Below are positions 23,222-35,700 of a stretch of DNA of 64,000 nucleotides, piece after piece (within the stretch, counting starts at the first letter, position 1; each line of letters starts with the position of its first letter). Under the pieces are notes generated by a model. That model saw nothing but the letters and a program-made list of their open reading frames with translations. It had not been told where the DNA came from and did no database searches. This DNA is from Styela clava (lineage: Eukaryota; Chordata; Ascidiacea; Stolidobranchia; Styelidae): assembly GCF_964204865.1 (NCBI RefSeq), contig NC_135252.1:5663383-5727382 (forward strand). Reading direction: 5' to 3'. Both the position numbers and the translations under genes were made by a program.

Positions 23222-25056
23222 AATATGTTTATATAATATATATTATATACAATCACCAGAATGAATTATCACAACCAGCAGAAGAGTGAACAACATACAT
23301 ATCATTTGTTTCCACACTTCGAAATAAATACCCGAATCGGCTCAAATGTTTATTTTCACATATATATATATATACGGCCAAAACTGATATACTGTGATTG
23401 TGATCAATTGACTATTGTACGGTCGTTGTCCGTTTCAAAAGATTGCACAAGTTGAAATAACGTTTAAAATAAATTTTGTTTTTCAAGGTATTATGTCATT
23501 TTATATGTATAACTCAGACAAGAAGCAAGTTAACAAAATGCGGTACATGCCGATGATACCTACACACATGTCGAGCATATAATCCACATTTTATCATTAC
23601 CAAGTCACACTGACCGCCCTGAAAACTAAATACGAAACCGTCTCACGTTCTTCCATAAGTTTTAACCCAGTTTAACCGCTCGTAAATCACAACCCTAGAT
23701 AACATGCCTACATGGTATCATATTTTCTTGTACGCTAAAGCATCGTAAACCGATATCGACTTTAACCACTCAAAACGTCGTCGAACTCGTTTGGTAAACC
23801 TGACGCAACATCTACTAGATTTATTATTGCCATCAAACGATAGCCGCAGGCAACGTATCTGCTTTTTACTTACCACGAGTGCCGTTAGAGATGCTTATCC
23901 TAATTAGAGTGAATTGAAATTACATTTGTATATTTGATTGTCTCAAAATCACGATTTTCCAAATATCTTATTTCTAATACGTTTTTTTTTAAATTTTTTC
24001 CGGCATTCGGTAGTCATTCAGTTTAGTTGCGCTCATACCCAGTATGACGTGGGTGATATTGAATTTTTTGAATTTCATCACAGTGGTATGATATTAGCTG
24101 CATAGTTTCTGAGGTTTGATTGCAATTGACAAATTACAAGCAGGAACAAAAACGTTAAATTATTGAAAAGATATTTTTTGGCAATTCATTTTATTTTTTT
24201 AGTATGCCATTACTTCCATTATATTCTTATGTTAAGGAACACGTCATCGCCATTTTCGGAACAAACTTTTACCAAATTTTACTTCTAATAACATTTTGCA
24301 CATTTGATATTTAGTTTTGATCTTGTTGTCCCTACCAGTTCATCTCTGAGGCTACAATGAACCGAGTATACCAACCAGCCAATGAGTAGCCTATTACGGT
24401 ATATTGGTGATCTTTAAACGCGTTTTGCTACGGACGTCAATTTGTGGGATAATGCACTTGCTTCAACTGCATGTAATTTCACAATACTACTCTTAAGCAA
24501 TAGCTTTATCGCTAGAACGTACTATGTAAAGTCTAACCATGGATTCATACATTGTTTACGTGGAAATGCATTCAGTGAATTATCATTATGCTAAACATCA
24601 TCCGTGTAAGAGGTATGGGCATGGTTGAATATGTCAATGTGGAATTGACAAACTAAATTTTAAATCTTACGAAATGAATTCTTTTTTATCTCTAACATGC
24701 CATCCCTCGTTCCTGTATTTCTAAGCGTTTAAAAGTGGTTGTTGTCATCGGATACTCGTTTCATAGTATAATATGATGTTTCAAGTGAAGAATCGTGAAG
24801 GTGAAAGTAGAAAATTTATCAATAAATCTAAGTGAGACTGTTTTGACAGGAAAAGAAAAGGAACAGTTTCGAAATTCTTTTTTTCCGATACTGTTTGTTA
24901 CCACGAACAAATGACTAATAAAATCGACAAGTACGATATAGTGTTTGATGGGTTGACTAGGGACATTGATTCGCCACCTTTTCAGCGTGCAAAGCTCATG
25001 GACCCCCAAAAGTTTATATTCGGACCCCTAGGATGGACCCCCGGTTGGAAATAACT
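23222..25056. other. Intergenic stretch with a hAT-like terminus at its right end
   Basis: There is no supported gene. Near 25000-25057 the minus strand reads CAGTTATTTCCAACCGGGGG followed by two GGGGTCC blocks, resembling the ends of MER5/Charlie-type hAT elements; the matching other end was not found. The 82-codon minus ORF at 24761-25009 overlaps this relic and is not taken as a gene. Confidence 0.4.
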
Positions 25057-25608
25057 GACTTAGGATGTCTTCCTATTATGAATTGCATTTATGACACTCT
25101 ACACTGCATAAATTGTATATTTGTTACAATGAGTGTTTTCTGTTATGATGCCGTTTAGTACTGTATTTAAAATTGCAGTTATGTCATATCCCTGAGGTTG
25201 GGGAATGTGTCACAGAGGAGAGCAAGGTAATCGATATCTAACAATGGGCAAACGTTATGATGCAACATTTGAGCGCTTCAGTGACATCCGCATGCCTTAC
25301 GTAATACAATAGTAAACTTAGAAATCTGTTCTTTGTTGACTTCCGATTTGAATAATAACTGTTTTGCTGATGGAAATGAAGTTACTTCCCGTTCGTAACA
25401 ATCAGACAATTGGTAAAACCCCACACCTACAATTTTACCTATTATTCAATCAAAGTCGTTTTTGTTCCAAAATTTAATCTGTATAACATTTTATAAAACT
25501 GGCGTTTGTTTATTCATTTATATTTTAATCCGGTGAATGATGTCGCAACTTTTTTTCTTTGAAAAGGGTAAAAACCAAAAACGGTCGAATAAATGAATTT
25601 GTTCACAT

Positions 25609-27290
25609 CAGAGGTGGCCAACCTTTCACATACCATGCGCCACGTTTTAAACATAATGTTTCAGATGCGCCGTAAATCTCTTGTATACCCACGCCTAATG
25701 TCCGCTTCTTGTTGAAATTATAAAATTTATCATACACACACATATATACACACGTATATGTAGTTTTTACAATTTACAACTTCACATGAATAGAAATTAA
25801 GCAAGGAAGTATAATAAATAGAACTGATCAATTTTATTTAAGTACCGCCTTTATGAGACTTTTGCTGCTGTTTTACTTTCGCCAGTTTTTTTATTCTTGG
25901 AGTTAAGTTTGTTACTGAGAGGAGCAGTGCATTCTTCAAATTTGAATGTAAGTCTTGACCTCGCTTTGCTTTTAATTAGTTTCATGGCAGAAAATGTTTG
26001 TTCACATCTATATGTCGTTCCGAAACGACATATAAAACCCTGGGCAAATTTTCTCAGTTCTGGAAAATTTTCACGAGGTAACGTTTGCCAGAACTTGATC
26101 ATGTCAGATGCACTTGGGACTGAAGAATGCTCATCAAATTTAATTTTCAATGATGGATGAGTTTTCAAGTCAATTAGTTCCAATTGTATATTGCTTGGCA
26201 TCTTCATTATGTTTAGTTCACTAAGTGAAAATAGGTTTATAAAAGCAAGTATAGAGTCTTCTTCTTTTGAAATATCATGAAAACGACTTGAATGAATGAA
26301 TATAGTATAACGTAAGTAAGTAAGTAATGAATGAATATATAGTATATATATATAGTTAACTCAATGAAAATTCTCGTATCCACGCAAAAATTCGAGCAAT
26401 TTACGATAAACAGATTACGATTGATTACGAAACAGGGAACCATTGTGACGCCATGCTTCAAGTAAAAACTACAGCCTTCCTGAAAGTAGGAGAAAAACGT
26501 ATTCTGTCTTATGAGCATTACGCAATAAAGCTGTTTTTACCAACGAAGAGAAAAAGGTACGAATAAGAAGTAAAGTTAGGCGTAATATTGTGACAACAGG
26601 CCTTTAGTATCAATATCTACTCTACTCTACCCTCGATTCTAATTGGCCTTTGTTAATCAGCTGTTTGGCCTAGCGTCGCGTGATTTTACTCCAGGCTTCT
26701 TCAAAATTAGTACTTGCGTCACAGCAAGCGATTTTACGCTTCGCTTTTGTTGACAACGGTCATTTGAAGTTTGGATGTAAAGGTGGTATTTAAGGGTCAT
26801 TTTCAGCATGTTGTGGGTGATTTATAATAAACTTTTTAGGCTTGGGCAATTCAACTGGTTGTTCAATAGTTATTGGGAGATATTTGGGAAGTCTGGGCAA
26901 TGGAAAATCCATGTTTCAAGCTGATAAATGACGATTTTCTATTTTTCCAGAAGTTCTGAACTTTTTACTCCAGTAGGGAAAAAATAGTAAATTTTACTAA
27001 TTTTTGCTAAAAGTCTAGAATGAATGTCATAAAGTCCGTCCAAAAGCTAACGTCGATAATCGCCTGTTGTTCCTAATTCCAACAAGCCGTAAGTGGACGA
27101 CGTGGAGTAAGGAGAATAGATTTTAGGTACAATCAAAAGTCACCATGTAAATCGCAAAAAAACGGCTTGGCGAGGAGAAGCCGAGTGCAATTAACAATTT
27201 TGGCATGAAAAGGGTTAAAGATGCAATGCGCCACCTCTAATCATGCAATGCGCCACGTTTGGCGCATGCGCCATAGGTTGGCCACCCCTG
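25609..27290 (-). mobile_element. hAT deletion derivative with terminal repeats and 8-bp target duplication
   Basis: The left end is CAGAGGTGGCCAACCT and the right end, on the other strand, is CAGGGGTGGCCAACCT (15 of 16 identical). The flanking octamers GTTCACAT (25601-25608) and GTTTACAT (27291-27298) match at seven of eight positions, the expected hAT duplication. Subterminal ATGCGCCACGTTT motifs occur near both ends. The element is 1682 bp and contains only the C-terminal part of a transposase, so most of the gene has been lost. Confidence 0.85.
25851..26207 (-). pseudogene. hAT transposase C-terminal fragment (dimerisation region)
   Basis: A 118-codon frame inside the hAT element. It carries the characteristic hAT C-terminal block: a FWQTLPRENFPELRKFAQ stretch, then FGTTYRCEQTFSAMKLIKS and KARSRLT. 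This is the hATC dimerisation region seen in transposases and in domesticated relatives such as GTF2IRD2, EPM2AIP1 and FAM200 proteins. The DDE catalytic core and BED finger expected upstream are absent within the element's borders, so it cannot be an active transposase. Confidence 0.8.
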
Positions 27291-27298
27291 GTTTACAT

Positions 27299-29726
27299 AT
27301 ATTTGGAAAATCCTCCTCTTTAAGTTCAAAAACTAAACATACCAATTTAATATAATTGGACAATTTTTACCCTATGACTTAATTTTCCGAAAACGATAAG
27401 AAATAATTCCAGGTTCTTTGAACTTTTCAGAGTGAATGCAATAAACACATTCAGCTCATCTGAACGGAGCAAGAAAATAGTTCCGTAAGATTCAGATTCA
27501 AGACTTTCTCGTGTCGCGGTAACAAACAAACTCATATATATCTATATCTATATACAAATACCAATAATCACAACCTGACATCATATCTATTTTGTATAAG
27601 AATTTAATTACATTCCATTCTACGCTGGAGGATTCGATTAAAGTCATCATACTGCGTAAAATATTCAAGATTGGTGGACGGGTCCAAAAATAATATCAAT
27701 AAAAATCTGATATGAAGTAGAACATTACAGCATATTTCGGTATATTTAAGAACTTTATTACACGAATTGTGTGAAAGCTCACAATACGGCAAATCCCTTT
27801 ATTCTTCTCGGTAGTGCTTAGAATGATCATGTAAAAAATCATTTCCCACTTCTATTCAATATCAATGAGAAAGTCAAAATAGAAAACAAAATACAAATTG
27901 GCATTGGGCAGAAAATGAAAAGTATTGCGTGAAAAAATCAATTTTAATAATAATACAACATTTAAAAAAAGTGGCAGTGTTGGTAACGGGCAGTGAGGAA
28001 AGTTGGTTTCACACCCCGTTGTCTATGTAAGCATTGAAGCGAAACAAACAAACAGAAAAACTAGTCAAAGAGGAAATCATGTTTCAACTGCACAAAAACG
28101 TACTGGATTACGTTCAATAAATTTGGGTTGATTGGCGGATGCGATTTTGCTAAATATAATAAAATGTGCAAACGAAGATTTCTCCAATATCACGTTTTTT
28201 TTCAGACAATTAAGCAGAAATCGGTCGCACCTTTATTTAAGATAGTCTTACTAGTAATTGCAGACACAAAAAATTGTTTTATTTTGTTATTGATCATGGG
28301 GCATTGTTAGGGGTCCTTGCAGAAGTATAAAACGCATGAATTTCTGAAGGAAACGGTTGTTCAAATTTATTGTTACACCGAGTTTACGCGTTTTTATAAG
28401 ATTGTGTATATTGCAACAGGATTTTGCTATCTATGTTTCCTAATATATGGCAGTGGCAATCACGTGTGCTACTGGTATAGGCTTTGCGACGCCAAGAGTT
28501 TTTTACCAGATAAACTAAAAACTCGTTTCGCGGGCACACCAAGGCACTTCTCCGCGGGACGCACAATTCTTCCTGGCGGGCCAGCGGGCCGCAGTTTGCA
28601 TACCCCTTTCATGGAGACAAAAGCTGATGTATTTCTTTTCTTATATATATATGTTACATTATTAGTTTGAAATTATTATCATGTAGTGGATGGAGACAGA
28701 TACTGATGCATCAATCATCATTTTCAAAACAATTTGTCAATTACGAACCCACAGAAAAGTAAGACATGTAAGAGGTCAGTTCTATGCAGTCGATCATTCC
28801 ATCGAAATATAGTGGGCGAATACGTCATGGTTTGGATTCGTCGAAATCGCCACTAAATCTTGGTCTTACCTGGCAGTACACCAAGTGGACTTCTCGGAGC
28901 ATGAAACGGCCAAGTTGTCAATGGCAAAAGCCTTTCCGGACCCCAACCTTTTTTGTTAAATTCCTCCCTTTGACTATTGTGCAACTCTCTATTCCTCTCT
29001 CACTACAGCACTACGTATAAAAAATACTTTATCTGTTCAATCGTTCATGGATTCTTTACTACTAGAGTCATGTGCATGTAGCACTACCGTACTGTAGGTG
29101 GTTATATCGAAACACCCAATGACAAGATCGCGGCTTCCCTGAATAAACCAATTTAATAATCCACACGTGAATTCCCACCTGGTTAGGGAAGTTCGAGCTT
29201 AAATAAGTTGACTAATTACGTGGTATATTTTCTCGAGACACAATAGAACAAATGTCCAATATTGCACCGGCATTTATTCTCATGATAATGATAATCAATA
29301 TATCAGACATGGAATGAAACTCAAAAGCGATGTTTTCTATTTGAGTCCATGACACGAAATGACATTAAGAACAAAATAGTAACTAAAAAAATATAGGATC
29401 ACGTCGCACGAGAGTAGCACCATAATATTTGCATTATTCTCCAGGCACTGGCATAAACACTAACATTTTCATACTTGTTTTAGAGCGGAAGAAAATGCGC
29501 CATTATCTTCATGTATTTTACTAGCCTATTATATATAGTAACATGATAATTTATGCACACAAGGGATAAGCCAGCAAAAAAGCTGTATATTTACTAAAAA
29601 TTATGGGAAAAAAATAACATTGCAGTTTCATTCCCGCTAGACATGAACATCAATGTAAAGAGGAATAGTTAAAAAACAACGATAGAAGAGATCAAGATCA
29701 TCTCATGAAATATGATTTTGAAAACT
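27299..29726. other. Intergenic stretch with a hAT-like end near 28.5 kb
   Basis: No gene is supported. Around 28530-28610 there is a GC-rich block with GCGGGCCAGCGGGCCGC followed by AGTTTGCATACCCCTT, which on the other strand resembles a hAT terminus of the CAGGGGT...AAACTGCGGCCCGC kind; no partner was found. The stretch also includes the 3' UTR of the neighbouring 25-exon gene. Confidence 0.4.
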
Positions 29727-32700
29727 TCAATTTTCAGAAGAGTCAGAATCAGCATCTAGAATGGTGGGATCAAACATTAAAGGATCATGGAGTATAGTGT
29801 CATGGCTAGCTTTTCGGCCACTTTTCTTTTTAATATGTAACTCTTCTCGGATTATGGACTCTTTGCTACCTTCCACCTTTGATTTTATCATTTTGACGTT
29901 GACATTTTCAGAAGCAGTTGTTTTGGATCGCTGACCATTTAAAATCAAGGGGGAATCTATTTTGGAGGCAGTGGACAAATTTACTGTTCTTGTCATATTA
30001 GTTACAGGTATTTGAAAACTGATAGCGGTGGATGTTGACAAAGAATCTTTTTCAGACTTTGACACCGCCATAGAATTCCCCATTCTCGACTTTACAGTTT
30101 GCGTAATAGCTTGAAAAATTTTAGAATTAGCGTTTGAAATGCTTATAAAGCCATTGTTATTTTTCTTTACATTTCCACGCTCCGAACTGTTTTCCACAGA
30201 ATGTTTAGCAGACATTGTAGTACCGACAACAGCTGTAACACTTGTTGCTGTTGAATTTGTTTTTATAGTATCATTTCTGTTTAGAGATTCAAGAGTAGTT
30301 GCAACGTTATTTGAGGTAAATGAACTTATAATGCTCGGGTTTCCGCAATTACTATTAGATTGATTTTGAGTTCTTGAAACTTGTGAATTCGAAGAGTTTG
30401 TGTGAATTCTGGAAGCAGGTAGGGCAAGAGATCCCAAGTTCCCCAAGAAAACTCTCTGTGGGATCTGGCAACCAGGGGTAATTTTTTGTGCAGGAAGCAA
30501 TATCGGCACAGTTGTTCCAGCAATTGATCCATTAATGGCATTCAGGCCTGATGTCCAATTTCCAGCGTTAAGTGAACCGGTTATATATACTGGTAGTGTC
30601 AATGTCTGAGCTATCTGTGGTCCAGCAGTGGTAGTTTGGTTCCAATGAACAGTTCCGCTGCTTACAGACGTGCTGGTGTTGGCACCATTAGGAACATTGG
30701 ATATCGAGCCACTCAACGTATTGGCTTCACTCTCTAATATAACACTTTTTACTCTATTTTGAAATGCCGTTGAGTTGTCAGCATTCCCTTGTAAGACTTT
30801 GGAAGAGACCGATGACAAGTTATTATTGGCTTTGTCCAGTAATAAAGCATTTTTAGAAGATTGGGCCACGCTTGCCGAAAGTTTTTGAGATGTCGATTGG
30901 GAGACTTTTGATGAACTGGCTACAAATTTTTGAGAAATCTGTGTTGTGGGAAAAACGACAGTCTTCGTCAACCTAGAAAAAAAGATCATTCAGGTTCACT
31001 AAAAATCAGTCGCAAATATTAAACAAGCAAATTCCAATATGCAATTTTGATATCACAGGAAATTTTGAATGAGGCACTGAATTGTTAACATAAAATACTT
31101 GAGCTGGAAAATTATATTCCTTAATTACCAATTTGTAAACCAAAAAACGAACATCTTACCAGTGCCCATTGCCATCTACATAACGATTTCCAACATTATT
31201 TGTCTGAGCGATTCTCGGGGTTGATTTTAACGAATTGAGTGAAGACAAAACCGAATCAATTTGCTGCACTTTCATCATGCTTTGCGATAATGTTTCGGTC
31301 GTTGTGGCAGAGACAGGTGTCGAGTCTGTGGTCGCCACTGTTCCTTGTACGTATTTCTTTGTGATAGGATCGAATTTGGCTTTGGCCACTTTCTTTACTG
31401 TATTTCGAATCCTTCGTACATGCTGCATTCGTGGTGGAGTTTGTTTCAGAAAAGTTGAATTGACGACTTTCGCTTGGAGAGAAGTTGAAGATTTACTTGT
31501 GGGTGTCGTGGTTGGATGCACGGCCTTCAACGATCCTGAAGATGTACAGAGTCGATTCGCTTCAATCGTAACACCAGAAGGGATTCCAATGTTTGCTGAT
31601 TAAAATTGTTTCGATTAGTTTGACAAGGCAAATGAATACACAAAAACCAACTCTGCAATATTGTTCTATAGCACGGTTTGTTAACCAAGGGACACCCTAC
31701 GCAGGAGTATTAATCAAGAGGGATGAAAACGTTGATTCTTTTAAGTTTTGTTTTTTCTTAAATAATCCAGTTGCAAATCTGTATCTGTCTTAGTTTTGGT
31801 TTTAGGTAGTGCCCTGTGACCATTTTTTGGTTTGGCTGTACAGATATGAAAATTTCAAAAATGTGATTTTTTCACAACCCTCATAATGTAACATAAGTTA
31901 ATTTGGTTCTACTGTGGCGATGTATTTGTTTCATTAAGCATACAAATACAAACCACAGTAAACCAAACATATTACGAATGAACTTACTTTGTCCAAATTG
32001 ATTGCCCTTGTTTTGCTTCATGAAAGCATTGACATTAGGTTTAATATTGCATGGGACAGGTTTTGACAAAGTTTGGGAAGCCTTCTGACCTGAAAAGTAA
32101 TATTTCAGACATGTGGTATTTGAAAAACCAAAACGAAAGTTCAAATGAATATAGATACTCAAAATCTAGAAAATATTCAGGTGAATTTAGTTAACTGAAC
32201 TATAATTTCTTTGTTTAACTTCAAATGGAGTAAACTTAAAGTTTGAGTTAACTAAAGCTTTCTAAAAAAAATCAGCTAGAGTAATAAGAAAAACGGTCAT
32301 CTGAATGAGGACTATGCTTTCCAGGCCAGAGTGAAATTGATTGCGTTTACAAAACCAGATAGCTCACCTATCATGCTTAGAATGTTTTGTTGAACCCCAG
32401 CAGTGTTTGATGTTTTCAGAACTAAGCCCCGCTGTCCTACAACTGGTGAAGCATTGTTTGTTTTGTGTACCAATGCAATCTGTGACTGCAACGATGCCGA
32501 CGCATTGTTGACGACAAAAAACTGCTGACCCGCCTGGATAAAACCAAAACACAATTACTCAAATTTCAACAAAGTAAATAGTAATGGTGGATCGACTGTA
32601 TTGTTGACACTTTATGACAAATTTGATATTCCCAATAATAACAGGAAGTACAGTATGTATTTTTCTTTCATTAAAATAGTTTAATATTCAGATAATTTGT

Positions 32701-35700
32701 ATTTAGAATAACCGTACCTAACACTGTGGATAAATAAATAAGATCTACGTACTATAGAACATATAAATAATAAAAATATTCAATACCTGTAAACTTGAGA
32801 GTTGTGTTTTCACCGATGACCCAGAGGTTGGTGGATTGTGGCTCGTTGACAAACTATTGTTTGCGATTGGAATGTTTTGACTTCCAGAAACTATATTAGA
32901 TTTCATCAATGCACTGACTGGTATAAGTAGCATATTCTGCAAAATGGAAGTGAAATCAAAAACGAAACTTGCTCAAATACTAAAATTCCACCACTGATTA
33001 CATCGAGTGATTTCAAACTCAATACTATTTCAACGAAATTATTTGTGACGAAATATCTCAATAGCCTATAGAGGTTTTATTCAACTTAAAAATTATACTT
33101 CGGTATGAATCCTAAGAAAAATACAGCAAAGGTGCCTACTACATTGCTAATGCTGGCACAAGCGCAGCTTGTAGGAATAGGAAATTTAGTAAAATGAAAG
33201 GACAACAAAACTACAGCACAGATAATATTGTTGTCCGATCTTCAATACAACAATTATCCCTGGACTGCAAGTGTGTAAACTGTAAACATTAAACAAATAA
33301 CTGGTGCATTGATTCGCAAGTTATTTTACATTTATCATACCAAATGCAAGGTTTCAAGTTGTACTATTGGCTAATTGCTATTGAGACTAATCATTATTTC
33401 AACTTTGGCATTGCAGTAAAGCATCCTATATCTCATTTACCTGTTGACCTCCACTGTTGTTTACCATGGTGCCAGGTGGAACAATGACTTTGATGACGTT
33501 TCCATTCTGCGACGCACTCTGCATGAGAGTAACTGGCAACACAGGATTTGTCAATATAGTGGATGACGGAGCAGGATTTTTACTAGACGATAAAACACCA
33601 CCACCTGATGGACTCAAAACGGTTTGAGTTACTTGTCGTGGAATTTTCTTTGCAAGTTTACGAGGAGTTTCAGGCGTGCTTGTCAACTTATTAGCAGTGG
33701 TCTTCAAAGATGATTTTGATGTCATGTCTAAACGAACTGTATAAGAAAAATGTCACTTATTAATAATTTGGAAACAATTTCAACCAGGTTCAACAAGCTG
33801 AAGACAAGACTTGTTGTTGAAGAAGTTTGAGCCGAGCATACCAAAATAGATGGGTCTGGAGCTACCAGCAGTGGCTCAGGCTCCAAATCATCTACCGGTA
33901 GTTAATTGTCTACATTTATAACTTTTTAATCCTTTTCAACTTTTGATTTTTTCTAAATTCTAATTTTTAATAATAATTTAAAAGCTTCATGTTGTATTTT
34001 TATATTTAACAGTTTAATTTTGATTCCGTGAAACTACACTGATGTTGCAGGGTAGTGGTCATACCAAATAACCTTAAATGTCCAGAGATGGAGCCGAGCT
34101 GTGAGGTGAAACTTACCTTGAGTCACAGCTTGTCTAGATCCAACAGAAGCTTTTGAAGGAGTTGATTGCATGTGTGAAGGAAGCAGAGTAGAAGTCGACA
34201 TATTAAGATTTTGTAAAGAAGTTTGTGTGAAACGTTGTGATGACCCAGATGCAGTACTTTGTGGTATTAGTCCAAGGGATACTGTGGAAATGATAGCAGA
34301 TGGTTGACCATTAACCAGATCGCCAGTTTCAGTCGAACCGTTCGAATTGAGGTTACTAATATAACGTGTTGTTGACGTTTTGGGAACAGAAGTCTGTTTA
34401 TCCGCAATAGATCCACTCAAAGTTGCAGATTGAAGTCTGTTATTATTGTTTGTTAGAGGAAGGCTGTAAGTTCTTGTCAAACTGGACGGACTTGAATCTT
34501 TGGGAACATTAAAAAGCGAAGGTGACTGTCGAGAAGATGAAAATTGCTTCAGAGATTCAGTTTCCACTTCCTGTAATATAGTGTGTAAAAATAAATTAGT
34601 ATTCAATATGAGATGCATAACAGAGTGAAAAATTGATGCAGTAAACAAATTCGATAGAAGTCAGAATATATATGTACTTTTACAATTTTACACTTAACAA
34701 AAAGAGTTCAAAGCAAAGAAAACAGATGCTCGATTAAAAGGGTTGATGGCTAAGCCTGGTTGCCTACAGGACTTGGGATTAAAACCATGTTCATATGAAG
34801 TAAAGTAAGAAATCGAAAGTTTGGGCGAAATGTCGGATCTTATAAGACTCTTGAGAAAATTTGGAAGAAAAAGTAATAGCCTTTTGGCAACTTTTAACAA
34901 AATGTATTATGGGTTATAAACCTGAGAAAGCTGTCTGGCAAGCATGCTTGTGTATTGATCAATGGCAGGAGACGACGGTAGTTTAGGAGAATTGATGTCT
35001 TCTGCGTCCTTTTGAAGGCTTTCTAGTACTCCTTCAATATCCTGCAACTCCTCGGCAGAAATGAGTGAAGAAGTTAATTCTTCCTCCGTAGTGAAATTGT
35101 CACCTGCATACAATAAAGCGAATATAAAAAAGAGATTGCAACCGATACATAGACATATTCAAGACCATTGGTCCCTGAAGTTAGTTTTCTGCTGGAGTCA
35201 AGTGGTGTTCTCAACATAGCAACTATGAAAGAATGATAATTGCTATATATCCTATAAATAATGCTGTTATAATACAAATACCTCACTAGTCTGTATCAAA
35301 AAAAAATTCTAAATGCAATTTTCTTAATTAAGGCTGCTTTATTTCAAGAAATGTTCTTGATGCAAATGAGCTCTCATATTGAAGAAAATATAACCACTAT
35401 CTACAATCTATTTATTTGAAATACCTTGGTCACGAAGAAATGAGAAAAATGAAAATACCTGTGTTTGTCTTTTTATTAGTAGTTGCAACTGAACTACTTC
35501 CAAACGTATAATGTACACATTGTGATTGGTTGAAATCCTCAATGGGAGGAGGCTGTTCGTTGGTATTGTTAGATCGTGGTGCAACACATACAACCACTGG
35601 TACATCTTCTTGCACCAATTTGTTATTATTGCTTCCACTTTTGGAAACAGGAGACCACGTTGGTTTTGGTGTAGATTCTGACACAACTGGTATTTCGAAC

